NCBI RefSeq assembly: GCF_002174125.1
Contig: NZ_NEXX01000006.1
Coordinates: 124,001-188,000 of the forward strand
Length of the DNA: 64,000 nucleotides
Source of the DNA: Acinetobacter populi
GTDB lineage: Bacteria > Pseudomonadota > Gammaproteobacteria > Pseudomonadales > Moraxellaceae
Reading direction: 5' to 3'
Part shown: positions 30,353 through 37,429 of the stretch, in pieces
Numbering within the stretch: the stretch's first letter is position 1
Layout: each line of letters opens with the position of its first letter
Translations under genes and position numbers: made by a program
The notes under the pieces: generated by a model
The model's database searches: none
What the model was told of the DNA's origin: nothing
Seen by the model: only the letters and a program-made list of their open reading frames with translations

Positions 30353-30389
30353 ATGAAATAAAGATTTTCCTTGGTGACATTTTATTTCA
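30353..30389. promoter_or_regulatory. Inverted half-sites in the lysR / dioxygenase control region
   Basis: ATGAAATAAA (30353-30362) and TTTATTTCA (30381-30389) form a 9-bp inverted repeat with 18 bases between. The half-site ATGAAATAA equals part of each arm of the palindrome at 29172-29215, so the same LysR protein may bind here to control itself and the operon. Confidence 0.45.
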
Positions 30390-30445
30390 AATTACATCAG
30401 CTTAGCATGACAAAAATAGGAATATGGCATTTTTATGGAAAAAAT

Positions 30446-31327
30446 ATGAAAAACTTAGACGAAAGAACGATTACCCAAGCAGTGATAGAACGCAACTCAT
30501 CTTCTGGTAATGAAAGATTGAAAGATGTGATGCATTCTCTAGTCCAACATCTCCATTCATTCGCAAGAGAAATTGAATTAACAGAAGAAGAATGGGAAAT
30601 TGGCATCAAGTTTTTAACAGATGTGGGTCAAATTTGTAGTCCAACTCGTCAGGAATTTATTCTACTCTCCGATACCTTAGGTTTATCCACCTTAGTAATT
30701 GCACAGAATCACAAAAAACCAGTAGGGTGTACAGAAGCAACTGTTTTTGGTCCATTCCATGTCCAAAATGCACCTCGCCTTCCTCTAGGTAGCAATATGA
30801 GTATCGGTGTAAAAGGTACACCCTGGTTTGTCAATGGACAAGTGCGGGGAATCGATGGGAAAGTCATCCCTTATGCAGAAATTGAAGTATGGCAAGCGGA
30901 TGATGATGGTTTTTATGATGTCCAGAAAGAGGGCCTCAATGAATATCAAGGCCGGGCTATTTTTACAGCAGACCAGGAAGGTAAATATTATTTTGAAACA
31001 ATCGTGCCAGAAGCCTACCCTATTCCGCACGATGGACCAGTTGGAAAAATGCTTGAAGCTTTAAATCGTCATCCATGGCGACCAGCTCACTTGCATTTTA
31101 TGATCAGTGCGCCGGGTTATGAGCGTTTGGTTACCCATGTCTTTAAAGAATCTGGCGAATACTTAGATTCAGATGCAGTATTTGGTGTACGATCCTCTCT
31201 CATTGCTGAATGGACCTATCATGAGAATGGTACAGATCAAAATGGACAATTCCATGCTACACCTTTTTATACGCTGGATTTTGATTTTATTCTGAACCAT
31301 AAAAAGGAAGCTGTACGTCATGATTAA
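30446..31327 (+). CDS. Intradiol ring-cleavage dioxygenase, hydroxyquinol 1,2-dioxygenase-like
   Basis: This 293-residue non-haem Fe(III) dioxygenase opens an aromatic 1,2-diol between the hydroxyls; the hydroxyquinol type gives maleylacetate. Evidence is VGCTEATVFGPFHV in the N-terminal part, the Tyr ligand region with EAYPIPHDGPVG (about 190-200), and HPWRPAHLHFMISAPGYERLVTHVF supplying both His ligands (HLH). YPIPxDGPVG and the AHLHF block favour hydroxyquinol over plain catechol dioxygenases, as does the length of 293. The ATG at 30446 has a GGAAAA site; the frame is open upstream to 30371 without one. The stop overlaps the CoA-transferase start by 8 bases. Catechol or chlorocatechol activity is the main alternative. 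Confidence 0.82.
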   Translation: MKNLDERTITQAVIERNSSSGNERLKDVMHSLVQHLHSFAREIELTEEEWEIGIKFLTDVGQICSPTRQEFILLSDTLGLSTLVIAQNHKKPVGCTEATVFGPFHVQNAPRLPLGSNMSIGVKGTPWFVNGQVRGIDGKVIPYAEIEVWQADDDGFYDVQKEGLNEYQGRAIFTADQEGKYYFETIVPEAYPIPHDGPVGKMLEALNRHPWRPAHLHFMISAPGYERLVTHVFKESGEYLDSDAVFGVRSSLIAEWTYHENGTDQNGQFHATPFYTLDFDFILNHKKEAVRHD

Positions 31328-32003
31328 TAAGATTACCACCGCAATAACAGAAACACTGTCCCAGATAAAAGATGGATCAACCATCATGATAGGTGGCTTT
31401 GGTACAGCAGGACAACCCGCTGAACTGATCGATGGTTTAATCGAATTGGGTGTCAAGGATCTGGTGATCATTAATAATAATGCCGGTAATGGCGACTATG
31501 GTCTGGCCAAACTGTTAAAAACCGGTGCGGTCCGTAAAATCATTTGTTCTTTTCCACGTCAATCCGATTCCTGGGTATTCGATGAACTCTATCATGCCGG
31601 CAAAATTGAGCTTGAATTAGTACCACAAGGCAATCTGGCCTGCCGTATTCAGGCTGCCGGTATGGGTTTGGGTGCAGTATTTACCCCAACCGGCTTTGGT
31701 ACATTATTGGCTGAAGGCAAGGAAACCCGTCATATTGATGGCAAAGATTATGTACTGGAATATCCGATCAAAGCAGACTTTGCCCTGATCAAGGCACAAC
31801 AGGGTGATCGCTGGGGCAATCTGGTTTACCGTAAATCGGCACGGAATTTTGGTCCGATTATGGCGATGGCTGCTGATATCACCATTGCTCAGGTTTCAGA
31901 AGTGGTAAAACTGGGAGCACTTGATCCGGAGCATATCATCACCCCGGGTATTTTTGTACAACATGTGGTGGCTGTGGGTACATCACAAGGTCAAGGAGCA
32001 TAA
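31320..32003 (+). CDS. pcaI: 3-oxoadipate CoA-transferase subunit A
   Basis: This 227-residue alpha subunit of succinyl-CoA:3-oxoadipate CoA-transferase (PcaI/CatI) works with the next gene product to activate 3-oxoadipate. Typical blocks are DGSTIMIGGFGTAGQP, NNNAGNGDYGLAKLL and GFGTLLAEGKETR. It starts inside the last codons of the dioxygenase gene (8-base overlap) behind AAGGAAG, so translation is coupled. Codon use is visibly GC-richer than in the lysR and TIM-barrel genes around it, suggesting this three-gene stretch came from a typical chromosomal pca/cat set. Confidence 0.92.
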   Translation: MINKITTAITETLSQIKDGSTIMIGGFGTAGQPAELIDGLIELGVKDLVIINNNAGNGDYGLAKLLKTGAVRKIICSFPRQSDSWVFDELYHAGKIELELVPQGNLACRIQAAGMGLGAVFTPTGFGTLLAEGKETRHIDGKDYVLEYPIKADFALIKAQQGDRWGNLVYRKSARNFGPIMAMAADITIAQVSEVVKLGALDPEHIITPGIFVQHVVAVGTSQGQGA

Positions 32004-32005
32004 AA

Positions 32006-32659
32006 ATGAGCTATACCAAACTGACCCGTGATCAAATTGCTGAGCGTGTGGCACAAGATATTCCCGATGGTGCTTATGTCAATCTCGGTATTGGTTTACC
32101 CACCAAAATTGCCAGTTATTTACCGTCCGATAAAGATGTGTTTTTACATTCCGAAAATGGTTTGCTGGCTTTTGGTCCACCACCTGCCAAAGGTGAGGAA
32201 GATCCGGAATTGATCAATGCCGGAAAAGAGTTTGTCACCATGTTACAAGGTGGTTGTTTTTTCCATCATGGTGATTCCTTTGCCATGATGCGCGGTGGAC
32301 ACTTGGATATCGCAGTATTAGGTGCATTCCAGATTGCTGAAAATGGTGATCTGGCCAACTGGCATACTGGAGCCAAAGACGCCATTCCTGCGGTTGGTGG
32401 TGCCATGGATCTGGCTGTGGGGGCCAAGAAAGTGTTTATTACTACTGATCATGTCACCAAAAAAGGTGAAGCCAAAATTGTTAAGGAACTCAGCTATCCG
32501 GCAACAGGTCTAAAATGCGTGGATCGTATCTATACTGATTTGTGTGTGATTGATGTGACAAGTGATGGCTTAAAAGTGATTGAGAAGGTTGAAGGATTAA
32601 GCTTTAACGAATTACAGTCATTGACTGGTGCAACACTAATTGATGCAACACAGGGTTAA
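32006..32659 (+). CDS. pcaJ: 3-oxoadipate CoA-transferase subunit B
   Basis: This 217-residue beta subunit of the CoA-transferase (PcaJ/CatJ) carries the catalytic glutamate in the HSENGLLAFGPPP region (about residue 50), which forms the covalent CoA thioester. Other family blocks are GAYVNLGIGLPTKIASYLP and MRGGHLDIAVLGAFQ. An AAGGAG site precedes the ATG, 2 bases after the stop of subunit A. It acts as a heterotetramer with subunit A in the cytoplasm. Confidence 0.93.
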   Translation: MSYTKLTRDQIAERVAQDIPDGAYVNLGIGLPTKIASYLPSDKDVFLHSENGLLAFGPPPAKGEEDPELINAGKEFVTMLQGGCFFHHGDSFAMMRGGHLDIAVLGAFQIAENGDLANWHTGAKDAIPAVGGAMDLAVGAKKVFITTDHVTKKGEAKIVKELSYPATGLKCVDRIYTDLCVIDVTSDGLKVIEKVEGLSFNELQSLTGATLIDATQG

Positions 32660-32669
32660 GGAAAACAGC

Positions 32670-33884
32670 ATGTCTACATTAAAAAATGCCTATATCGTCG
32701 ATGCCATCCGTACCCCATTTGGTCGTTATGCTGGTGGACTTGCGCCAGTACGTGCCGATGATCTGGGTGCCATTCCAATTCAGGCATTGATTGCGCGTAA
32801 TCCACAAGTCAATTGGCAACAGGTGGATGATGTCATTTATGGTTGTGCCAATCAGGCGGGTGAAGACAATCGTAATGTTGGACGCATGTCGGCTTTACTG
32901 GCAGGTTTACCATATCAGGTACCAGCAACCACCATTAATCGTTTATGTGGGTCATCACTGGATGCTATCGCGATTGCTGCTCGTGCCATCAAGGCAGGTG
33001 AAGCAGATTTAATGATTGCTGGTGGTGTTGAAAGCATGAGCCGTGCGCCTTATGTGATGGGTAAATCAGACAGTGCTTATGGACGTAGCCAGAAGATTGA
33101 AGACACCACCATGGGTTGGCGTTTTATCAATCCAAAGCTGAAAGAATTGTATGGTGTAGATACCATGCCACAAACTGCTGAAAATGTAGCAGAGCAATTT
33201 CAGATTAATCGTGCCGATCAAGACCTGTTTGCCTTAAACAGTCAACAACGCACGGCGGCAGCACAGGCCAAAGGTTATTTTAAACAAGAAATTATCCCGG
33301 TCACGATTGCACAGCGTAAAGGCGATGCCATCGTAATTGACACTGATGAGCATCCACGCACTTCAACGACACTGGAAGGTTTAAGCAAACTCAAAGGTGT
33401 GGTTAAAGCTGACGGTACAGTGACTGCGGGTAATGCATCAGGGATTAATGATGGTGCAGCAGCAGTCTTGATTGCGTCTGATCAGGCGGTGCAAGATTAT
33501 GGTTTAACCCCTAGAGCGCGGATTGTTGCGGCAACAACAGTGGGTGTAGAACCCCGGATTATGGGATTTGCGCCAGCGCCTGCAATCAAAAAGTTATTAA
33601 AACAGGCTAATCTGACCCTGGATCAGATGGATGTGATTGAGCTGAATGAAGCGTTTGCAGCACAGGCTTTGGCAGTGACTCGTAATTTAGGATTGGCAGA
33701 TGATGATATACGTATCAATCCCAATGGTGGTGCCATTGCATTGGGTCATCCATTAGGTGCCTCAGGTGCCAGACTGGTCATTACAGCCTTAAACCAACTG
33801 GAACAAACGGGTGGGAAATATGGTTTGTGTTCGATGTGTATTGGGGTAGGTCAAGGTATTGCATTGATTATTGAAAAACTATAA
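32670..33884 (+). CDS. pcaF: 3-oxoadipyl-CoA thiolase
   Basis: This 404-residue thiolase splits 3-oxoadipyl-CoA into succinyl-CoA and acetyl-CoA, the final step of the beta-ketoadipate route. The nucleophilic cysteine is in [14 protein letters not shown] (Cys93); the other catalytic residues are in [11 protein letters not shown] (His, about 360) and [10 protein letters not shown] (Cys, about 391). The ATG at 32670 has a TTAAGGAAAA site; the frame is open to 32640 without one. It is the last gene of the ring-cleavage operon and is followed by a strong terminator. The products feed the TCA genes 8 kb away. Confidence 0.95.
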   Translation: MSTLKNAYIVDAIRTPFGRYAGGLAPVRADDLGAIPIQALIARNPQVNWQQVDDVIYGCANQAGEDNRNVGRMSALLAGLPYQVPATTINRLCGSSLDAIAIAARAIKAGEADLMIAGGVESMSRAPYVMGKSDSAYGRSQKIEDTTMGWRFINPKLKELYGVDTMPQTAENVAEQFQINRADQDLFALNSQQRTAAAQAKGYFKQEIIPVTIAQRKGDAIVIDTDEHPRTSTTLEGLSKLKGVVKADGTVTAGNASGINDGAAAVLIASDQAVQDYGLTPRARIVAATTVGVEPRIMGFAPAPAIKKLLKQANLTLDQMDVIELNEAFAAQALAVTRNLGLADDDIRINPNGGAIALGHPLGASGARLVITALNQLEQTGGKYGLCSMCIGVGQGIALIIEKL

Positions 33885-33902
33885 CCCTTAAGATATTTTT
33901 AG

Positions 33903-33930
33903 AAAATGGATTATTTTTAATCCATTTTTT
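33903..33930 (+). terminator. Terminator of the ring-cleavage operon
   Basis: The perfect 11-bp stem AAAATGGATTA / TAATCCATTTT with a 4-base loop and trailing T begins 19 bases after the thiolase stop. Confidence 0.88.
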
Positions 33931-34123
33931 ATTTCATCAGCTTAATATTAATAATTATTACTTTATTAAAAAATTACTGACTATTTATTTTTAAAAATTT
34001 ATTTAAGATAATAAATTTGAAATTCTGAATTTAAAAAATAGGATGGTATTTAAAAATAAAACATATTAAATAATTACCCTATTACTTCTTTGTAATTTTT
34101 TTAATATTTAAGGATAAATATTT

Positions 34124-35023
34124 ATGTGTAATAAATTAGTGATGCCATTTTCGAATGTTTTACATTTAAATTTTCGAGATAAATTAAAGGTAATGAATAT
34201 CGCGGAGTTTAACTCCATGTCTATACAGCCACAGGAAATCAAAAAAATTATGGCTGAAGAAAAAATTAAAATTACAGATATCAAAAAAATTGCTGCTGAT
34301 TATGGTGTAACCATCACTAGGCTAGATCCACTATGCACATGGGTTCCAAAATGGGAAACCAAAAATTTCGGTTCATCTTTTAACGATGGGCATTCCACTA
34401 CACCTCAAGAATTCTTTGAAATAGCGACAGCACTTGAAGTACAAATTATGAGCTTAAATGCAACCTTTCCAGAAGGAACGTATAGTACAGAACAATTATC
34501 TGAATTCTTTTATACCATTGATTCTATGGCAAATGATCATGGCATATTATGTGGACTGGAAGCTATTCCAATGTGGGGTGTTAAAACCATTGCACAAGCA
34601 TGGGATATTGTAAATGGATCCGGATCTAAAATGGGAGGAATTGTAATTGATACTTTGCATTTTGTTCGAGGAAATTCTACCTTGGAAATGTTGGATAAAA
34701 TTCCTTCTAATAGATTTCATAATATTCAAATATGTGATGGACCATTAAATTTACCTGAAAATAAAACTTTAGAAGATGAATGTTTTTCCAGAATGTGGCC
34801 TGGAGATGGAGAGTTTCCTTTAATTGAAATTTTAAAATATCTTAAAGAAAGAAAAGTTTTACGTGAAGTATGTGCAGAAGTCTTTTCATATACAAATAAG
34901 AATAAATCTCTTGAAGAAATTGCAACTTTATCTCGAGAGAAAGTAGAAAATCTTTTTACAAAAGCAGGGATTTCCTATTCAGATCTACAATCTAATTTGA
35001 CCATTAAGAACTTTAATCAATAA
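34124..35023 (+). CDS. Second xylose-isomerase-like TIM-barrel protein (isomerase or dehydratase)
   Basis: This 299-residue sugar-phosphate-isomerase-like TIM barrel is clearly different from the one at 25005-25868. Probable metal ligands lie in CGLEAIPMWG (Glu), GIVIDTLHFVRGN (Asp and His), QICDGPL and CAEVFS (Glu). IolE inosose dehydratase and QuiC/AsbF dehydroshikimate dehydratase share this fold, so a dehydration that helps aromatise a ring is a reasonable guess; isomerase activity is equally possible. The start is supported by AAGGATA. It is very AT-rich, unlike the preceding thiolase. The next gene, a sugar porter, begins 14 bases later in the same unit. Confidence 0.78.
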   Translation: MCNKLVMPFSNVLHLNFRDKLKVMNIAEFNSMSIQPQEIKKIMAEEKIKITDIKKIAADYGVTITRLDPLCTWVPKWETKNFGSSFNDGHSTTPQEFFEIATALEVQIMSLNATFPEGTYSTEQLSEFFYTIDSMANDHGILCGLEAIPMWGVKTIAQAWDIVNGSGSKMGGIVIDTLHFVRGNSTLEMLDKIPSNRFHNIQICDGPLNLPENKTLEDECFSRMWPGDGEFPLIEILKYLKERKVLREVCAEVFSYTNKNKSLEEIATLSREKVENLFTKAGISYSDLQSNLTIKNFNQ

Positions 35024-35037
35024 AAAGGAATTTCAAC

Positions 35038-36414
35038 ATGGGTAAATATATTAACTTTTTTCGGCAGAATATCGCTGTATTTTATGCTATTTTAATTGCT
35101 TCTGTTGCCGGATTTTCTTTTGGTATGGAAAATGGCATTGTTTCCGGTGCTTTAAGTTCCTTAAAAAAAGAATTCCTTTTATCAAGTTTTATGGAAGGAT
35201 GGGTTGTAGGCTCCCTGATGGTAGGTGCCATTATTGGAACAATCATTTCTGCCCCCATTGCAACCAAAATTGGAAGACGTAAAACGCTTATTTTTTCCGC
35301 GTTATGCTTTTTAATATCCGTATCCATCACAATTTTTACCTGGAATGTTCTTGGCCTTATTATCGGTCGTATGCTCTTAGGTTTTTCGGTGGGTATGTTA
35401 ACTTTTTCTGCCCCATTATATATTTCTGAAATTGCTCCAGAAAAATATCGAGGCCGTGCAATCTCTACTTTTCAGTTCATGATTAGCTTTGGTGTATTTT
35501 TTTCGTATTTTTCCAACTGGAGTCTACATTTTTTTGAAAGCTGGCGATTGATGTATTCAGCATTATATATACCGGGCATATTATTATTAATTGGTTCATT
35601 AATTGTACCAAAGAGTCCTAGATGGTTAATTGCGCATGGGAATTATACAGAAGCCTTTAACATTCTATGTAAATTGGGGCACACCAAAACATCAGCAAAA
35701 AATGAATTGGATCAAATAAAAGAAACCATCGCTTCTACAAAAGTTAATCAAGGATTACAACTATTTCTAAATAATAAATATTTTAGGAAATCTGTATTTC
35801 TTGGTGTTTCTTTACAAACTATTCAACAACTGACAGGTGTTAATATTATCCTGATTTTCGGTCCAAAAATATTTGAGCTTGCTGGATTTAATAGTGATTC
35901 TTCTCAATTATTTTCTACTTTAATTATCGGGCTTTTTTTCCTTTTATCTACTTTTATGGCAATCTTTCTTGTAGATAGATTAGGTCGAAAACCTTTGTTA
36001 TATATTGGATTTATCACTATCATTCTTGGCTTAGCATTTCTGAGCATAGGAATTTTATACTTAATACCTATTGTGAGTATTATCAGTATAATTATATTTA
36101 TCGTAGGATTTGGTACATCCGCCGGTCCTGTTATCTGGACCTTATGTTCGGAAATACAACCATCTCATGGTCGAGAATTTGGTGTTAGCTGCTCCACCCT
36201 TTCCAACTGGGCTGTAAATTCTTTAATTGCAACCTATTTCCTTGTACTTAATGATATTTTTGGTATTGTTAATATACTTAACTTTTTAGTCTTGTTAAAT
36301 ATCTTTTTCTTACTTATTTTTTACTTCTTTGTACCAGAAACAAAAAATATTTCTCTAGAAACGATTGAAAGCAATTTACTCAAAGGGAAAAAACTTAGAA
36401 ATATTGGTTTATAG
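35038..36414 (+). CDS. MFS sugar porter, paralogue of the one at 26442-27854
   Basis: This 458-residue, 12-helix carrier of the sugar-porter family has GRRKTL after helix 2, GRMLLGFSVGM, PEKYRGR, PKSPRWL, QQLTGVNI, DRLGRKP and PETKNISLE. It matches the other sugar porter of the island closely along its length, including long identical runs around MEGWVVGSLM and REFGVSCST, so they arose by duplication or joint transfer. It is the second gene of a two-gene unit with the TIM-barrel protein (AAAAAGGAA ribosome site). Substrate is unknown; inositol-type transporters belong to this family. Confidence 0.88.
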   Translation: MGKYINFFRQNIAVFYAILIASVAGFSFGMENGIVSGALSSLKKEFLLSSFMEGWVVGSLMVGAIIGTIISAPIATKIGRRKTLIFSALCFLISVSITIFTWNVLGLIIGRMLLGFSVGMLTFSAPLYISEIAPEKYRGRAISTFQFMISFGVFFSYFSNWSLHFFESWRLMYSALYIPGILLLIGSLIVPKSPRWLIAHGNYTEAFNILCKLGHTKTSAKNELDQIKETIASTKVNQGLQLFLNNKYFRKSVFLGVSLQTIQQLTGVNIILIFGPKIFELAGFNSDSSQLFSTLIIGLFFLLSTFMAIFLVDRLGRKPLLYIGFITIILGLAFLSIGILYLIPIVSIISIIIFIVGFGTSAGPVIWTLCSEIQPSHGREFGVSCSTLSNWAVNSLIATYFLVLNDIFGIVNILNFLVLLNIFFLLIFYFFVPETKNISLETIESNLLKGKKLRNIGL

Positions 36415-36450
36415 CCCTGATGAATTAAATTTTTTGTATAAATAAGCAAA

Positions 36451-36477
36451 TTTCGATTCTATTTATTAGAATCGAAA
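36451..36477 (+). terminator. Hairpin after the second sugar porter
   Basis: The perfect 11-bp stem TTTCGATTCTA / TAGAATCGAAA with a 5-base loop lies 37 bases past the stop codon. No T-run follows, so termination is likely but not certain. Confidence 0.6.
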
Positions 36478-36499
36478 TACCTCACATCAAATTTTTAAA

Positions 36500-36860
36500 A
36501 TTATTTATGTTCAAATACTTATGGACTTAACCAGCCCTTTGTAAAATATCGTCTGATTCAATTGTAGTAATTCCAATATATGCATTTCCGACTAGAAAGT
36601 ATAACCATATACTACATGATCTTTTAATGTATGAAAGAAGCTTGCAGTTACTGCATTATCCCAGCTACCCCTCTCCATAATATACTTTTAATACAATTAC
36701 TTGTCAGAAGGAATCCCCTAAAATCATGACAGTAGTGTGAACAGAAGAAGCATTATTACGCAAGTGAATGAACTATGACATTTGTTGGATAACCCTGATA
36801 AGCTCTATATAATTAAATGTATCACACACCCGCTGCCATTCTATTTTAACGTGGATAAAC
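36500..36860 (-). pseudogene. Relic of an IS3-family transposase (OrfB C-terminal part)
   Basis: The minus strand, read from about 36850 downward, gives broken pieces of an IS3-type OrfB: a CDTFNYI stretch like the usual GDITYI, then GSWDNAVTASFFHTLK like the common CWDNAVAESFFHTLK with the catalytic Glu changed to Ala, then VVYGYTF. One base has been lost after that; restoring it gives YIEIYYNRIRRHST-GWLSP-type sequence, the normal transposase C-terminus. Several stop codons interrupt the frame. No intact ends or orfA were found. It lies between two blocks of the catabolic island and marks past insertion-sequence activity. Confidence 0.7.
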
Positions 36861-36949
36861 TCGTATTTTAAAATTAATAATTTCAAAAATAAAAATACAT
36901 TAAATTATATTAATTTAATGTAAAAACAGAGATAAAAACCTCATTCCAT

Positions 36950-36977
36950 AAGATTCTTTCATCTATGAAAATATATT
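36950..36977. promoter_or_regulatory. Second TTTCAT-N2-ATGAAA site, candidate operator
   Basis: TTTCATCTATGAAA at 36957-36970 repeats the core of the 44-bp palindrome at 29172-29215; over 28 aligned bases 23 are identical. It lies 83 bases upstream of the NTF2-like gene that precedes maleylacetate reductase. It sits inside a larger inverted repeat (AAAAACCTC 36934-36942, GAGGTTTTT 36988-36996) that could act as a terminator when the site is unbound. Confidence 0.6.
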
Positions 36978-37052
36978 TTTCCGAATAGAGGTTTTTTATT
37001 TTCCTACAAAAGTTAGGATTAACTATCTTATTTTTTATGAAATTCTTATGCT

Positions 37053-37418
37053 ATGGACGATATATTAATACAAGAACTGGAAGAAGAGCGTTTTCGATCT
37101 ATTGTCGAAAAGCGCTATGAAGATTTTGCCAAGCTTGCTCATCCAGAAATGATCTATACCCATACCACGGGTATTACTGATACCAAAGATTCATATCTCA
37201 ACAAATTATTTGCAGGTCATTACGATTACAAATGGATTAAGCATCCCATTTCAAAAATCCAGATTGTCGGTGACATTGCTCTGGTTTTTGGAGAAATGCA
37301 TTCCAATTTAATTGCAGGAAATGTAGAGAAAAGTTTAAAAAATAAGTCTCTCGCTGTATGGAAAAAAGAAAATAACGATTGGTTATTTTATGCATATCAA
37401 CCCACACCATTACCGTAA
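37053..37418 (+). CDS. Small NTF2-fold (SnoaL/DUF4440-like) protein
   Basis: This 121-residue protein has the helix-then-curved-sheet pattern of the NTF2-like superfamily (DUF4440/SnoaL): an amphipathic N-terminal helix ending in DFAKLAHPEMIYTHTTG, then VGDIALVFGEMHS and a closing WLFYAYQPTPLP. The superfamily includes ketosteroid isomerase and scytalone dehydratase, so a dehydratase or isomerase role is possible; many members have no known activity. No clear ribosome site precedes the ATG. It ends 11 bases before maleylacetate reductase, and the candidate operator lies upstream, so it belongs to the same unit. Confidence 0.7.
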   Translation: MDDILIQELEEERFRSIVEKRYEDFAKLAHPEMIYTHTTGITDTKDSYLNKLFAGHYDYKWIKHPISKIQIVGDIALVFGEMHSNLIAGNVEKSLKNKSLAVWKKENNDWLFYAYQPTPLP

Positions 37419-37429
37419 GGAAACAGCTC

